From positions 1,674,001 to 1,738,000 of the forward strand of contig NZ_JAPENL010000001.1 of the NCBI RefSeq assembly GCF_026342015.1: a stretch of 64,000 nt of DNA, written 5' to 3'. Positions within the stretch are counted from its first letter, which is position 1, and every line of letters starts with the position of its first letter. Made by a program: the position numbers and the translations under genes. Of the stretch, positions 9,601-20,200 are shown piece by piece. The notes under the pieces are model-generated. The model searched no databases and was not told the DNA's origin. It saw only the letters and a list, made by a program, of their open reading frames with translations. The DNA is from Micromonospora lupini (lineage in GTDB: Bacteria; Actinomycetota; Actinomycetes; Mycobacteriales; Micromonosporaceae).

Positions 9601-12600
9601 GTGGACGTACAGGTGGCCGTCGAGGGCGCCGACGCCGCCGGCCGCCGGAGCATCGGCATCTACGCCCGGGAGGCCGGCGGGGGTCCCGACGCCGGGTGGA
9701 CGCGGCACGCGATCGGCACGCTCGCGCCGACGCCGCACACGCCACCCGCCCCGGTGGCCGCATTGCCGCAGGGCTCGGTCGAGGTGGACGCGGGCGACCT
9801 GTACGAGACCCTGTCCGACCACGGTTACCAGTACGGGCCGGTGTTCCAGGGCCTGCGGTCGGCCCGACGCCTGGACAGCCAGGTCAGCGCCGAGGTGGAG
9901 TTGCCCGCCGAGGAACCCGTCGACGGATTCGCCGTGCACCCGGCGCTGCTGGACGCTGCCCTGCACGCCGTCGTCGGTGTGCTCAACGACCCGGCCCGTC
10001 TGCTGCTGCCGTTCTCCTGGACGGGAGTCCGGCGGCACGGCGACATCCCCCGGCGGCTGCGGGTGACGGCCGCGGCGGACCGCCCGGACACCGCCGCGCT
10101 GCTGCTGAGCGACGAGAACGGCCGGCCGGTCGTCACCGTGGAGTCGGTCGCGCTGCGCCCGGCCGGAGCCGACCTGCTCGGCGACCCCGACGCCCTGCCG
10201 TTTCACGAGCTGCGGTGGCAACCACTGGAACCGACAGGCACCCCCACCACGGGCGAACCGCTCATCGAGCGGCTGGCGCCCGGTGAGCCGGACATGCTCC
10301 TGGAGCGTCTCCCCGCCGTGCTGGAGCGGCTGCGCTCCTGGATCGCCGACGGGCCGGAGGGAACCGTCCTCGCCCTTGTCGCGCGCACCGGTGACCTTAC
10401 CGCCGCGGCCACCCGTGGGCTGGTGGGCTGCGCGCAGACCGAGCATCCCGGCCGGATCGTCTGGCTGGAGAGCGACGACGCCGCGTCCGACGCCGAGGTG
10501 CACCAGGCGGTACGGGCCGTCCTGGCGGCCGGTGAGACACAGGCCAGGCTGCACGATGGACACCTGTTCGTGCCTCGTCTGACCCGGACGGCGCAGACCG
10601 AGCCGGAGCGACCCCCGGTCCTCGATCCGGACGGCACGGTGCTCATCACGGGCGGGACCGGGGAACTGGGACTGCTGTTCGCGCGGCACCTGGTGCAGGT
10701 ACACGGCGTACGTCATCTGGTGCTGGCCAGCCGCAGTGGCAGCGCGACGCCCGCCGCCGCCGAGGCCGAGCGCCAGCTCGGCGAGGCGGGCGCCGAGGTG
10801 ACCGTGGTGGCCTGCGACATCGCGGACCGGGACCAGGTCGCGGCCCTGCTGGCCGGGCTGGACCGCCGGCTCACCGCGGTCGTGCACGCCGCCGGCATCC
10901 TCGACGACGCGATCCTCACGTCGCTGACCTCCGAGCAGCTGGAACGGGTGGTACGCGCCAAGGCGGTGAGCGCCTGGAACCTGCACGAGCTGACCGCCTC
11001 GCACGACCTCGACGCGTTCGTGCTGTTCTCCTCGATGGCCGGTGTCCTGGCACTCCCCGGCCAGGCGAACTACGCCGCGGCCAACGTCTTCCTCGACGCC
11101 CTCGCCGCGCACCGGCACGCCCTGGGGTTGCCCGCCCAGGCCCTGGCCTGGGGATACTGGGACCGGGCCTCGGCGATGACCGATCACCTCTCGGACGCCG
11201 ACGTCGCGCGGATGGCCCGCAGCGGCCTGATTCCGCTGACCACTGCCGAGGGCCTCAGCTACTTCGACCGGGCGCTGCGCCGGCCGGAGACGGAACTGGT
11301 GCTGATCCACCCCGACCCTCGCGCGCTGCGTGAGCAGGCCCGGGAGGGCACTCTGCCAGCGGTGCTGCGGGACCTGGTGAGCCGGTCGCCGGGCCGGCCC
11401 ACCGCCGCTGTCGACTGGCGCGAACGGCTGGCCGCAGCACCGGCGACGGAGCGCGGCGTGCTCTCCCTCGAACTGGTCCTCGCCGAGGCCGCCACCGTGC
11501 TCGGTCGCGCCGGAACCGACCGGATGGCGGCGGAGAAGTCCTTCAAGGAGCAGGGCTTCGACTCGCTCACCGCTGTGGAGCTGCGCAATCGGCTGGGCAC
11601 GGCCACCCGGCTGCGGCTGCCGGCCACGGCCGTCTTCGACTACCCGACCCCGGCGCTGCTGGCCGGGTTCGTCGACGACCAGTTCACCAGCACGCCGGTC
11701 ACCGTGCCTGCCGCGACGGCCACGAGCGCCGTCCCGGTGGACGACGACCCGATCGTGGTGGTCGGGATGGGCTGCCGGTTCCCGGGTGGAGTGACCTCAC
11801 CCGAAGAGCTGTGGGAACTGGTGGTGGAGGGCCGGGAGACGGTGTCGGACTTCCCGGTGAACCGCGGCTGGGACCTGGATGAGCTTTTCGGAACGGGCCC
11901 GAACACCTCGCTGACCCGGCGCGGCAGTTTCCTGCACGACGCCGGTGACTTCGACGCGGACTTCTTCGGGATGAGTCCTCGGGAGGCTCTGGCCACCGAT
12001 CCTCAGCAGCGGCTGTTGTTGGAGACGGCGTGGGAGACGATCGAACACGCCGGGATCGACCCCACCACCCTGCGCGGTTCCCGCACCGGCGTCTACGCCG
12101 GCGTCATGTACGCGGAGTACGGCGCGCGCCTGCTGCAGACGTCCCGAGCCGAGCTGGCCGGATATTTCGCTACCTCGTCGACGAACAGCGTCGCGTCGGG
12201 GCGGATCGCCTACACCCTCGGCCTGGAGGGGCCGGCAGTCACCATCGACACGGCCTGCTCATCGTCGTTGGTGGCTATCCACCAGGCCGCGACCGCCCTG
12301 CGCAACGGCGAATGCGACCTCGCCCTCGCCGGCGGCGCCACGATCCTGGCGACCCCCGGGATCTTCGTCTCGTTCAGTCAACAGCACGGGCTCTCGGAGG
12401 ACGGACGCTGCAAACCCTTCTCCGACACCGCCGACGGCACCGGCTGGAGCGAAGGCGCAGGACTCCTCCTGCTCGAACGCCTCACCGACGCCCACACCAA
12501 CAACCACCACATCCACGCCATCCTGCGCGGCTCCGCCATCAACCAAGACGGCGCCTCCAACGGACTCACCGCCCCCAACGGCCCCGCCCAACAACGCGTC

Positions 12601-15600
12601 ATCCACGCCGCCCTCACCAACGCCCACCTCACCCCCACCGACATCGACGCCATCGAAGCCCACGGCACCGGCACCACCCTCGGCGACCCCATCGAAGCCC
12701 AAGCACTCATCAACACCTACACCCCCCACCGCACCCACCCCCTCTACCTCGGCTCCATCAAATCCAACATCGGCCACACCCAAGCCGCCGCCGGAGCCGC
12801 CGGCACCATCAAAATGATCCAAGCCATCAACCACGCCACCCTCCCCCCCACCCTCCACACCACCACCCCCACCCACCACATCGACTGGCACACCACCCCC
12901 CTACAACTGCTCACCACCACCACACCCTGGCCCACCACCAACCACCCCCGCCGCGCCGCCATCTCCTCCTTCGGCATCTCCGGCACCAACGCCCACATCA
13001 TCATCGAACAACCACCCACCCCCACCACACCAAGCCCAGCGCCACACCAGCAGACAAACGAGCCACCCAGCCCCGAAGCAGCCCAGGCAACAGGCACGGA
13101 AAACGGCGTCAAGACCGCCGAAGAAACGGCCCCAAAAGCAGGCCGCAAAACACGCGACAAGACCGGCCAGGACACCGGCGTCAAAACCGGCGAGGAAACA
13201 AGCCGCGAAACGGGCCAGGACACGGGCGAAGACTCAAGCCAGGACGCAAGTCCGGAGTCAGGTCAGGAAAGCGGCCGGGAATCAGACCAGGAGTCGGGTC
13301 AAGAGGCCGACTGGACCACACCGTGGCTCATCTCCGCGAAAACACCACAAGCCCTCACCGCCTACGCCCAACAACTCACCCACCACCTCGACACCCACCC
13401 CCACACCCCACCCGCCGCCATCGCCGCCACACTCCACCACCGCACCCGCTTCCCCCACACCGCCCTCATCTTCAACACCCACCAACTCCACGCCCTCGCC
13501 ACCAACCAACCCGGACCCACCCACCTCACCAACCCACCCCCCACCGGCAAAACCGCCTACCTCCTCACCGGCCAAGGCAGCCAACACCTCAACATGGGCC
13601 GCCAACTCCACCACACCTACCCCGCCTTCGCCCACGCCTTCGACACCACCTGCGCCGCCCTCGACCCCCACCTCCCCCAACCCCTCAAAACCATCATCTG
13701 GGGCACCAACCCCCACCACCTCAACCAAACCCTCTACACCCAACCCGCCCTCTTCGCCATCCACACCGCCCTACACCACCTCCTCACCACCCTCAACCTC
13801 ACCCCCGACTACTACCTCGGCCACTCCATCGGCGAACTCACCGCCGCCCACCTCGCCGGACTCTGGACCCTCACCGACACCGCCCACCTCATCACCACCC
13901 GCGCCACCCTCATGCACCACCTCCCACCCGGCGGCACCATGCTCGCCATCAACACCCACCCCCACAACCTCCACCACACCCTCACCCACCACCCCACCGC
14001 CACCATCGCCGCCCACAACTCCCCCACCAACACCGTCATCGCCGGCCCCACACACACCCTCAAAACCCTCGCCCAACACTGGCGAAACGAAGGCTACAAA
14101 GTCACCCCCCTCAACGTCTCCCACGCCTTCCACTCACCCCTCATGCACCACGCCGCCCAACAATTCGCCAAAACCGCCGCCACCGTCACCTACCACCCCA
14201 CCACCACACCCATCATCTCCAACCTCACCGGAACCATCGCCACCACCGAACAACTCACCAACCCCCACTACTGGGCCACCCTCATCGAACAACCCGTCCA
14301 ATTCGCCACCGGCCTCCACACCCTCCACAACCACGGCGTCACCACCTACCTCGAACTCGGACCCGACGCCACCCTCACCCACCTCACCCACGAAAACCTC
14401 CCCACCACCACCGCCCACCCCACCACCCGCAAACACCAACAAGAAACCACCACCCTCCTCACCACCCTCGCCCACACCCACCACCTCCCACCCCCCACCA
14501 CACCACCCACCACCAACCTCCCCACCTACCCCTTCCAACACCACACCTACTGGCTCACGGACGAGGCCAAGACGGACGCGGCCGGGCTCGGGCTCGTGGC
14601 CGATCCCCACCCGCTGCTCGGCGCGCGGCTCAACCTGCCCGACGACGGCCTCGTCCTCACCGGCCGGATCGGTCTCAGGACCCAACCGTGGCTGGCCGAC
14701 CACGCGCTCGGCGGTGTCCGCCTCGTGCCCGGCAGCGCGTTCTTCGACCTGGCCCTGCACGCCGGTTCGCTCACCGACGCTCCGCACGTGCAGGAGCTGA
14801 CCCTGCAGCAACCTCTGGTGCTACCGGACCGCACGGCTGTCGACGTCCAGGTCGCCATCGCGGCCACCGACGATCCGGGCGAGTGGACGATCGCGATCCG
14901 CAGCCGGGACGACGACGAGTGGACCGAGCACGCGACAGGCGTCCTCACGGCGACACCGCCGATGCCGTCCGGCGGAGCGGCCGCGTGGCCCCCGCCCGGC
15001 GCCACGCCGCTGCCGGTCGTGGACTTCTATCTGGACCGGGAGCAGCTCGGCTACGAGTACGGCCCGGTCTTCCAGGGACTGACCCAGGCGTGGCGCACCG
15101 GCACCGGCGTAGCCGCCGAGATCACCCTGCCGGCGGACCTCGACGTGACCGGCACCCACCTGCACCCAGCTCTGCTGGATGCGGCGCTGCACACCATCCA
15201 TCTACTGCGCGACGACGCCCCCGGCACACCCCGGCACGCGCCGTACACCTGGGCTGGCAGCCTGCACCGCGACCCGGATGCGCCGACAGTTCTGCGGGTC
15301 ACCACGACCCCGGCGTCCGAGCCGGACCGCTACACCATCGCCGTCGCCACGCCGTCGTCACCGGAGCCGGTCGCCACCCTGTCGGTGACCACCCGCCCGG
15401 TCGCCACCGAGGCGGGCGGCGCGCTGCGCAACGCTCTGTTCGAACTGACCTGGGTGCCGCTGCCCGCCACGAACACGCCCACCATCGGCTGGACCGGACT
15501 CGTCCTCGACGAGGACTCCGGCGGCGAGCCGGAGAACGTCCTGCGGGTCACCACCGAGGTGCTGTCCCGGCTGCGGGCGCATCGCGACGCCGACTCCGAC

Positions 15601-17283
15601 CTCGGCCCGCTCGTCGTGATCACCCGCGGCGCGGTGGCGAGTCATCCGGACGAGGCCGTCACGAGTCTCGCCGCAGCCGCCGCCTGGGGTCTGGTCCGGT
15701 CGGCGCAGACGGAGAGCCCCGGCCAGTTCTGCCTGGCCGACGTCGACGGGTCCCCGGACGATCCACAGGTGCGGACGGCCGTCGAGGCGGCCATTGCCGC
15801 CGGCGAGGGGCAGATCCTGGTGCGAGGTGGGCAGGCCCTGGTGCCACGTCTGGCCCGCCTGGCCATGGACCCACAGGCCGAGAACGACGGCCCCATCTGG
15901 GACGCGCAGGGCACGGTCCTGATCACCGGGGGCACCGGCGCGCTCGGTTCCCGCACGGCCCGGCATCTGGCCAGCCAGCATGGCGTACGTCATCTGTTGT
16001 TGGTCGGCCGGCGCGGACCGGATGCTCCCGGCGCGGATGCGCTGCGCGAGGAACTGGCCGGGCTCGGCGCCGAGGCCGCGATCGTCGCGTGCGACGTCGC
16101 GGACGAGGCGCAGCTACGCGCCCTGCTGACGCAGCACCTGGCGGGCCGTCGGCTCGCCGGCGTGGTGCACACGGCCGGCGTCCTGGACGACGCGATGATC
16201 ACGTCACTGACCACGGAACGGCTCGGCGGCGTCCTGCGAGCCAAGGTGGACGCGGCCTGGCATCTGCACCGGCTCACCACCGAGATGGGCCTGGACCCCG
16301 AGCTGTTCGTGCTCTTCTCGTCGGTGGCCGGCACGGCCGGGACGATGGGTCAGGGCAACTACGCGGCGGCCAACGCGGCGCTGGACGGGCTCGCCGGGCT
16401 CCGACACGCGCAGGGTCTTCCCGCCGTCTCGCTCGCCTGGGGCCGATGGGCCGAGACCTCGGGCATGACCGCCGGGCTGGACGCGGCCGACCGCGCCCAG
16501 CTCGACCGGATCGGCCTCGTCCCGATGCCCGTCGAGCAGGGCCTGGCCCTGCTGGACGCGGCGCTGACACACAGGCGCACCCATCCGGTGCTGGTGACCG
16601 CCCGGCTGGACCTGGCGGCCCTGCGGCGACGCGCCGATGAGGACCCTCGTCCGACGATCTTCTCGGGCCTGCTGCCGACGACACGGGCCGGTGCCCGCAC
16701 GCGAACTGGTCCGAGCCCGGAATCCCTGACCGAGGAGCTTGGCGCTCTGACCGACGAGGATCGCAGGGCGCGGATCCACGCGCTGATCATCGCCGAGGTG
16801 GCCGGGGTGTTGGCCCACTCTCCGACGACCATCCAGGCGGGACGCTCCTTCAAGGAGTTGGGCTTCGATTCGATGACCGCGATCGAGCTTCGCAACCGCC
16901 TGCACAGCCGGACCGGACTGCGGCTGCCCGCCACCCTGATCTTCGACCACGCCAATCCGGATGCCCTCGCCGAACACCTGGCGACCGCGCTGGCACCACG
17001 CAAGCCCGCGCCCGCGGTCGGCCTGCTCGACCAGATCGAGGGTCTGGAGAAGCTGCTGGCGGGCCTGTCGCCGGAGCACCTGACCAGTGCGGTGCCCGAC
17101 GACACGCGCCGCGACGAGATCACTGCACGACTGCGGGATCTCTCGTCCGCCTGGGCGTCGGTGCAGCCCGTGCCAGCGGTCGCCGAGGGGATCGACGCGG
17201 TCAGCGACGACGACCTCCTCGATTTCCTCGACAACAAATTCGGAGTCACCGGCGGCGCCGACCAGCTTCGTCAGGACGGGTGA
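3691..17283 (+). CDS. Type I PKS 1: loading module, modules 1 and 2
   Basis: This is the first subunit of the assembly line (4530 aa). It holds KSQ-AT-ACP, then KS-AT-DH-KR-ACP twice. It makes acetyl-ACP from malonyl by decarboxylation and adds one methylmalonyl and one malonyl unit, each reduced and dehydrated to a double bond. It has no N-terminal docking helix, as expected for a first subunit. The C-terminus ends in an acidic docking tail with [15 protein letters not shown] that should pair with the N-terminal coiled coil of PKS 2. I chose ATG 3691 on its GAGG ribosome-binding site; a GTG 63 bases upstream lies inside the leader hairpin region and is unlikely. The stop overlaps the next start as TGATG. 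Module 2 KS/AT DNA belongs to the near-identical repeat family described separately, with C/A-ended codons and a tetrapeptide-repeat linker. Confidence 0.95.
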   Translation: MAHPPLAAMSPGTSASTPAQEPIAVVGMSCHLPGAATPDAFWELLRSGTDAIGDVPEGRWPGADASVPTRGGFLESVDRFDAGFFGISPREAAEMDPQQRLMLELGWEALEHAGIVPATLKGTATGVFVGAIWDDYATLSYRRGLPSISPFTVTGLHRSILANRVSYTLGLRGPSLAVDSGQSSSLVAVHLACESLRRGESTTALVGGVNLNITAESAAGTARFGGLSPDGRCFTFDARANGYVRGEGGALVVLKPLRQALADGDRIHCVIRGSAMANEGDTDGLTVPDADTQERVIRTACQVGGVDAAEVQYVELHGTGTRLGDPIEARSLGAALGRAADREEALRVGSAKTNVGHLEGAAGITGLLKAVLAISHRELPPSLNFATPHPDIPLGELGLSVQTELTPWPEPDRPLVAGVNSFGMGGTDCHVVLSDVPEQPYPDQAAPQPPTQVAWVLSAVDEAALRGQARALQERLAGDADTSAAEIAAALAQTRTAFPHRAVLIGRDRDDLAGRLGALADGHPAAGLVTGRVRAEAPVAFLYTGQGSQRLGMGHELYREVPAFARALDEIDEQLRPHLGRSLLDVMFAPEGSPGDDLLDRTEYTQPGLFAVEVALHRLLEGWGIVPGAVIGHSIGELTAAHVAGVLSLADACALVAARGRLMQAIDAAGAMVSVQAGADEVAASLAGYEATVDIAAVNGPRAVVISGDEQDVLRIAERWRDRGVKVKRLSVSHAFHSPHMDAMLDDFRAVATDLTFSPPTVPVISNVTGDVATAEQLCSPDYWVDHVRATVRFEQGLTTLLGTGVGTLVEVGPDGVLAALARDTLADADGPAPTAVIPLLRAGQPELTALTQALGQVWTEGVPVPWTEIHNGTPGRRVSLPTYAFQRERHWLDETPGAHRTGVRPQTAGNLLDLVRAHAAAVLGHPSTSAVDPAKPFRSLGFTSLTSVELVGQLAAATGVALPNTLLFDYPTPEAVAEHLRTVLTGEPERADETGRAPVAADEPIALVAIGCRYPGGIRSPEDLWRLLTERRDAVSGFPVNRGWDLDGLYDPDPERTGTSYTRHGTFLHDADEFDADFFGISPREAEAMDPQQRILLEIAWETLERARIVPASLRGSRTGVFVGATYQDYGPRLHQSTPASGGYLLTGQTASVISGRISYVLGLEGPALTVDTACSSSLVALHQACQSLRAAECDLALAGGVTVMGEPGMFVEFSRQRGLAPDGRCKPFAAAADGTAWGEGAGMLLLERLSDAEANGHDVLAIVRGSAVNQDGASNGLTAPNGPSQQRVIRQALVGARLTGADVDAVEAHGTGTTLGDPIEAQALMATYGVGRPADRPLYLGSVKSNIGHTQAAAGMAGVIKMVQAMRYGTLPASLNIDAPSPHVDWSPGTVALLTDPVEWPATGRPRRAGVSAFGVSGTNAHVVLEQPPTPEPAPAPAVDDPGPVAWLVSGHSPEGLRRQATALARWARSAERPPAEVAAALVAGRARLDTGAVAIGSHTDELVDALESLAAGRSHPGLVTGSRTSGRTVFVFPGQGAQWAGMALDLFASTPVFAAQLRACADALRPYTGWDLIDVLAERDDAPALEAVEVVQPALWAVMVSLARLWQHHGVRPDVVIGHSQGEIAAATVAGALSLTDGAKVVALRAQSLIRIAGQGGMASIPLGAAETEQRLAEFDGLSVAAYNGPAHTVVAGDADLLRRFTERCQQDGLDPRTIPVSYASHTAHVQPLRDHLLEVLDGIAPRSSDVPFHSTLTAAELDTTEMTAEYWFENLRRPVRLQTVLADLLATGHTRFIEVSPHPVLIPAIAATAGDDSTTVTGTLRRNDGGPSRFLTALAVAGLGGADVDWAGLFPADAAPVDLPTYSFEPQRYWLRPVAGSDVPSAGLNATEHRLLGAMITTPREDGLLQTGRISLTAHGWLAGHMVNGQVLFPGTGFVDLALHAGEQVDCDLLDDLTIEAPLRLAPTSAVDVQVAVEGADAAGRRSIGIYAREAGGGPDAGWTRHAIGTLAPTPHTPPAPVAALPQGSVEVDAGDLYETLSDHGYQYGPVFQGLRSARRLDSQVSAEVELPAEEPVDGFAVHPALLDAALHAVVGVLNDPARLLLPFSWTGVRRHGDIPRRLRVTAAADRPDTAALLLSDENGRPVVTVESVALRPAGADLLGDPDALPFHELRWQPLEPTGTPTTGEPLIERLAPGEPDMLLERLPAVLERLRSWIADGPEGTVLALVARTGDLTAAATRGLVGCAQTEHPGRIVWLESDDAASDAEVHQAVRAVLAAGETQARLHDGHLFVPRLTRTAQTEPERPPVLDPDGTVLITGGTGELGLLFARHLVQVHGVRHLVLASRSGSATPAAAEAERQLGEAGAEVTVVACDIADRDQVAALLAGLDRRLTAVVHAAGILDDAILTSLTSEQLERVVRAKAVSAWNLHELTASHDLDAFVLFSSMAGVLALPGQANYAAANVFLDALAAHRHALGLPAQALAWGYWDRASAMTDHLSDADVARMARSGLIPLTTAEGLSYFDRALRRPETELVLIHPDPRALREQAREGTLPAVLRDLVSRSPGRPTAAVDWRERLAAAPATERGVLSLELVLAEAATVLGRAGTDRMAAEKSFKEQGFDSLTAVELRNRLGTATRLRLPATAVFDYPTPALLAGFVDDQFTSTPVTVPAATATSAVPVDDDPIVVVGMGCRFPGGVTSPEELWELVVEGRETVSDFPVNRGWDLDELFGTGPNTSLTRRGSFLHDAGDFDADFFGMSPREALATDPQQRLLLETAWETIEHAGIDPTTLRGSRTGVYAGVMYAEYGARLLQTSRAELAGYFATSSTNSVASGRIAYTLGLEGPAVTIDTACSSSLVAIHQAATALRNGECDLALAGGATILATPGIFVSFSQQHGLSEDGRCKPFSDTADGTGWSEGAGLLLLERLTDAHTNNHHIHAILRGSAINQDGASNGLTAPNGPAQQRVIHAALTNAHLTPTDIDAIEAHGTGTTLGDPIEAQALINTYTPHRTHPLYLGSIKSNIGHTQAAAGAAGTIKMIQAINHATLPPTLHTTTPTHHIDWHTTPLQLLTTTTPWPTTNHPRRAAISSFGISGTNAHIIIEQPPTPTTPSPAPHQQTNEPPSPEAAQATGTENGVKTAEETAPKAGRKTRDKTGQDTGVKTGEETSRETGQDTGEDSSQDASPESGQESGRESDQESGQEADWTTPWLISAKTPQALTAYAQQLTHHLDTHPHTPPAAIAATLHHRTRFPHTALIFNTHQLHALATNQPGPTHLTNPPPTGKTAYLLTGQGSQHLNMGRQLHHTYPAFAHAFDTTCAALDPHLPQPLKTIIWGTNPHHLNQTLYTQPALFAIHTALHHLLTTLNLTPDYYLGHSIGELTAAHLAGLWTLTDTAHLITTRATLMHHLPPGGTMLAINTHPHNLHHTLTHHPTATIAAHNSPTNTVIAGPTHTLKTLAQHWRNEGYKVTPLNVSHAFHSPLMHHAAQQFAKTAATVTYHPTTTPIISNLTGTIATTEQLTNPHYWATLIEQPVQFATGLHTLHNHGVTTYLELGPDATLTHLTHENLPTTTAHPTTRKHQQETTTLLTTLAHTHHLPPPTTPPTTNLPTYPFQHHTYWLTDEAKTDAAGLGLVADPHPLLGARLNLPDDGLVLTGRIGLRTQPWLADHALGGVRLVPGSAFFDLALHAGSLTDAPHVQELTLQQPLVLPDRTAVDVQVAIAATDDPGEWTIAIRSRDDDEWTEHATGVLTATPPMPSGGAAAWPPPGATPLPVVDFYLDREQLGYEYGPVFQGLTQAWRTGTGVAAEITLPADLDVTGTHLHPALLDAALHTIHLLRDDAPGTPRHAPYTWAGSLHRDPDAPTVLRVTTTPASEPDRYTIAVATPSSPEPVATLSVTTRPVATEAGGALRNALFELTWVPLPATNTPTIGWTGLVLDEDSGGEPENVLRVTTEVLSRLRAHRDADSDLGPLVVITRGAVASHPDEAVTSLAAAAAWGLVRSAQTESPGQFCLADVDGSPDDPQVRTAVEAAIAAGEGQILVRGGQALVPRLARLAMDPQAENDGPIWDAQGTVLITGGTGALGSRTARHLASQHGVRHLLLVGRRGPDAPGADALREELAGLGAEAAIVACDVADEAQLRALLTQHLAGRRLAGVVHTAGVLDDAMITSLTTERLGGVLRAKVDAAWHLHRLTTEMGLDPELFVLFSSVAGTAGTMGQGNYAAANAALDGLAGLRHAQGLPAVSLAWGRWAETSGMTAGLDAADRAQLDRIGLVPMPVEQGLALLDAALTHRRTHPVLVTARLDLAALRRRADEDPRPTIFSGLLPTTRAGARTRTGPSPESLTEELGALTDEDRRARIHALIIAEVAGVLAHSPTTIQAGRSFKELGFDSMTAIELRNRLHSRTGLRLPATLIFDHANPDALAEHLATALAPRKPAPAVGLLDQIEGLEKLLAGLSPEHLTSAVPDDTRRDEITARLRDLSSAWASVQPVPAVAEGIDAVSDDDLLDFLDNKFGVTGGADQLRQDG
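3706..3708 (+). other. TTA leucine codon (codon 6) in the first PKS gene
   Basis: Starting from ATG 3691 the sixth codon is TTA (Met-Ala-His-Pro-Pro-Leu). I saw no other in-frame TTA in the 58 kb of PKS coding sequence by eye. Translation of the whole PKS operon would therefore depend on a UUA-decoding leucyl-tRNA at its very first gene. Confidence 0.7.
3751..6650 (+). other. Loading module: KSQ - AT(malonyl) - ACP
   Basis: KSQ spans about residues 21-435. The usual active-site Cys is Gln182 ([13 protein letters not shown]), which marks a malonyl decarboxylase that supplies acetyl starter. HGTGT and [10 protein letters not shown] keep the two KS histidines. AT: Ser634 in GHSIGE, with HAFH in [11 protein letters not shown] (5887-5901), gives malonyl specificity. 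ACP: Ser945 lies in [11 protein letters not shown], where Thr replaces the usual Asp before the Ser. Confidence 0.9.
6697..11690 (+). other. Module 1: KS - AT(methylmalonyl) - DH - KR - ACP
   Basis: KS Cys1176 lies in [11 protein letters not shown] Ser1623 in GHSQGE plus YASH (8854-8865) indicates methylmalonyl-CoA. DH His1925 in [10 protein letters not shown] matches HxxxGxxxxP, and LLDAALH supplies the Asp. KR has [10 protein letters not shown] (B-type) and Tyr2461. ACP Ser2625 is in GFDSL. No ER is present between DH and KR. Predicted output is an alpha-methyl enoyl unit. Confidence 0.9.
11931..12077 (+). repeat. Short KS block shared by modules 2 and 3 (copy 1)
   Basis: This 147-bp stretch matches 17585-17731 with one base difference that I could find. 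It is followed by about 320 bp that have diverged, before identity returns at 12401. Patchy identity of this kind fits short gene-conversion tracts rather than one clean duplication. Confidence 0.75.
12401..13028 (+). repeat. KS repeat block B, module 2 copy
   Basis: The second half of the module 2 KS is nearly identical in DNA to modules 3 (18055-18682), 6 and 10. Codons end mostly in C or A; Gln is CAA, Glu GAA and Lys AAA, unlike the surrounding DNA. Identity stops where the variable KS-AT linker begins. Confidence 0.85.
13159..13302 (+). repeat. 12-bp tandem repeat, 12 units, module 2 KS-AT linker
   Basis: Twelve in-frame tetrapeptides of pattern [K/D/E]-[T/S]-x-x run in series, beginning [16 protein letters not shown] and ending [12 protein letters not shown]. 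The segment is hydrophilic, charged and probably disordered. Modules 3 and 6 carry the same kind of array with 14 and 8 units. Confidence 0.85.
13306..14555 (+). repeat. AT repeat block B, module 2 copy
   Basis: These 1250 bp of pre-AT linker, AT and post-AT linker are almost base-for-base the same as 18981-20230 (module 3) and 34715-35964 (module 6). A 524-bp core is also in module 10 (58924-59447). The composition is strongly C-rich and G-poor on the coding strand. Confidence 0.9.
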
Positions 17284-20200
17284 TGCAGATGACAAGCAAC
17301 GAGGATCGCCTACGGGAGCACGTACGACGGCTCGCCCGCGAGGTCGACGAGGCCCAGCGGACCGTCCGGGATCTGGAGTACCGCGCCCGTGAGCCGATCG
17401 CGGTGGTGGGCATGGGTTGTCGTTTCCCCGGGGGTGTGCGGTCGGCCGATGACCTGTGGGACTTGGTCGTTCAGGGCCGCGACGCCGTATCCGGATTCCC
17501 CACCGGACGAGGCTGGGACATCGACGCCCTCTACGACCCCGACCCCGACCACCCCGGCACCACCTACTGCCGCGAAGGCGGCTTCCTGCACGACGCCGGT
17601 GACTTCGACGCGGACTTCTTCGGGATGAGTCCTCGGGAGGCTCTGGCCACCGATCCTCAGCAGCGGCTGTTGTTGGAGACGGCGTGGGAGACGATCGAAC
17701 ACGCGGGGATCGACCCCACCACCCTGCGCGGCACCCGCACCGGCGTCTACGCCGGGATCATGTACTCCGACTACGGCGGTCGTCTGATCCAACGAACGCC
17801 TGAAGATGTCGAGGCGTACGTGATGACGGGCAGCGCCGGCAGTGTGGCCTCCGGCCGCATCGCCTACACGTTGGGCCTCGAAGGCCCCGCCGTCACCATC
17901 GACACCGCCTGCTCCTCATCACTGGTCGCCATGCACCACGCCGCCACCGCCCTACGCAACGGCGAATGCGACCTCGCCCTCGCCGGCGGCGCCACCATCA
18001 TGGCCACCCCCAACGTCTTCATCGAATTCTCCCGCCAACGCGGCCTCGCCCCCAACGGACGCTGCAAACCCTTCTCCGACACCGCCGACGGCACCGGCTG
18101 GAGCGAAGGCGCAGGACTCCTCCTGCTCGAACGCCTCACCGACGCCCACACCAACAACCACCACATCCACGCCATCCTGCGCGGCTCCGCCATCAACCAA
18201 GACGGCGCCTCCAACGGACTCACCGCCCCCAACGGCCCCGCCCAACAACGCGTCATCCACGCCGCCCTCACCAACGCCCACCTCACCCCCACCGACATCG
18301 ACGCCATCGAAGCCCACGGCACCGGCACCACCCTCGGCGACCCCATCGAAGCCCAAGCACTCATCAACACCTACACCCCCCACCGCACCCACCCCCTCTA
18401 CCTCGGCTCCATCAAATCCAACATCGGCCACACCCAAGCCGCCGCCGGAGCCGCCGGCACCATCAAAATGATCCAAGCCATCAACCACGCCACCCTCCCC
18501 CCCACCCTCCACACCACCACCCCCACCCACCACATCGACTGGCACACCACCCCCCTACAACTGCTCACCACCACCACACCCTGGCCCACCACCAACCACC
18601 CCCGCCGCGCCGCCATCTCCTCCTTCGGCATCTCCGGCACCAACGCCCACATCATCATCGAACAACCACCCACCCCCACCACCAACACCCAAGACACCAC
18701 CTCACAGCCACACCAGCAGACAGACGAGCAACCCACCCCCGAAGCACCACAGGAAACCGGCGTCAACACCGCCGAAGAAACGGCCCAAAAAGCAGGCCGC
18801 AAAACACGCGACAAGACCGGCCAGGACACCGGCGTTAAAACCGGCGAGAAAACAGACGCCGAAACAGGTGAAGACTCGCGACGGGACGCGAGCCTGAAGT
18901 CAGGTCAGGACACGGGCCAGCAATCAGGTCAGGAAAGCGGCCGGGAATCAGACCAAGAGTCGGGGCACGACACCGAGCAGGCCGACTGGACGACGCCGTG
19001 GCTCATCTCCGCGAAAACACCACAAGCCCTCACCGCCTACGCCCAACAACTCACCCACCACCTCGACACCCACCCCCACACCCCACCCGCCGCCATCGCC
19101 GCCACACTCCACCACCGCACCCGCTTCCCCCACACCGCCCTCATCTTCAACACCCACCAACTCCACGCCCTCGCCACCAACCAACCCGGACCCACCCACC
19201 TCACCAACCCACCCCCCACCGGCAAAACCGCCTACCTCCTCACCGGCCAAGGCAGCCAACACCTCAACATGGGCCGCCAACTCCACCACACCTACCCCGC
19301 CTTCGCCCACGCCTTCGACACCACCTGCGCCGCCCTCGACCCCCACCTCCCCCAACCCCTCAAAACCATCATCTGGGGCACCAACCCCCACCACCTCAAC
19401 CAAACCCTCTACACCCAACCCGCCCTCTTCGCCATCCACACCGCCCTACACCACCTCCTCACCACCCTCAACCTCACCCCCGACTACTACCTCGGCCACT
19501 CCATCGGCGAACTCACCGCCGCCCACCTCGCCGGACTCTGGACCCTCACCGACACCGCCCACCTCATCACCACCCGCGCCACCCTCATGCACCACCTCCC
19601 ACCCGGCGGCACCATGCTCGCCATCAACACCCACCCCCACAACCTCCACCACACCCTCACCCACCACCCCACCGCCACCATCGCCGCCCACAACTCCCCC
19701 ACCAACACCGTCATCGCCGGCCCCACACACACCCTCAAAACCCTCGCCCAACACTGGCGAAACGAAGGCTACAAAGTCACCCCCCTCAACGTCTCCCACG
19801 CCTTCCACTCACCCCTCATGCACCACGCCGCCCAACAATTCGCCAAAACCGCCGCCACCGTCACCTACCACCCCACCACCACACCCATCATCTCCAACCT
19901 CACCGGAACCATCGCCACCACCGAACAACTCACCAACCCCCACTACTGGGCAAGCCTCATCGAACAACCCGTCCAATTCGCCACCGGTCTGCACACCCTG
20001 CACAACCACGGCGTCACCACCTACCTCGAACTCGGACCCGACGCCACCCTCACCCACCTCACCCACGAAAACCTCCCCACCACCACCGCCCACCCCACCA
20101 CCCGCAAACACCAACAAGAAACCACCACCCTCCTCACCACCCTCGCCCACACCCACCACCTCCCACCCCCCACCACACCACCCACCACCAACCTCCCCAC

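Larger units (their letters stand above)
11746..17010 (+). other. Module 2: KS - AT(malonyl) - DH - KR - ACP
   Basis: KS Cys2856. AT Ser3379 in GHSIGE with [10 protein letters not shown] indicates malonyl-CoA. DH His3671 in [10 protein letters not shown] and the LLDAALH motif are intact. KR has GGTGALG, LDD (B-type) and Tyr4224. ACP Ser4394 is in GFDSM. The KS-AT linker carries 12 tetrapeptide repeats (13159-13302). Confidence 0.9.

Noticed and set aside
13159..13302. The short tandem repeats as a CRISPR array.
   Set aside because: The unit is 12 bp, contiguous and in frame, without spacers; no cas genes are nearby.
12259..14811. Long minus-strand open frames rich in Gly and Val opposite the C-rich KS/AT blocks (also at 17952-19808, 33800-35542, 40224-41300, 46860-48000 and 57901-59500).
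   Set aside because: They mirror a coding strand with almost no G at third positions. They repeat exactly with the repeats and have no ribosome-binding sites or recognisable domains.
12030..16640. Very long plus-strand frame of His/Pro/Arg-rich protein overlapping PKS 1 (similar at 18998-21160, 33343-36582, 46841-48910 and 57405-60422).
   Set aside because: It is a +1 shadow of the PKS gene. The composition is low-complexity and the true frame has complete KS, AT, DH, KR and ACP motifs.
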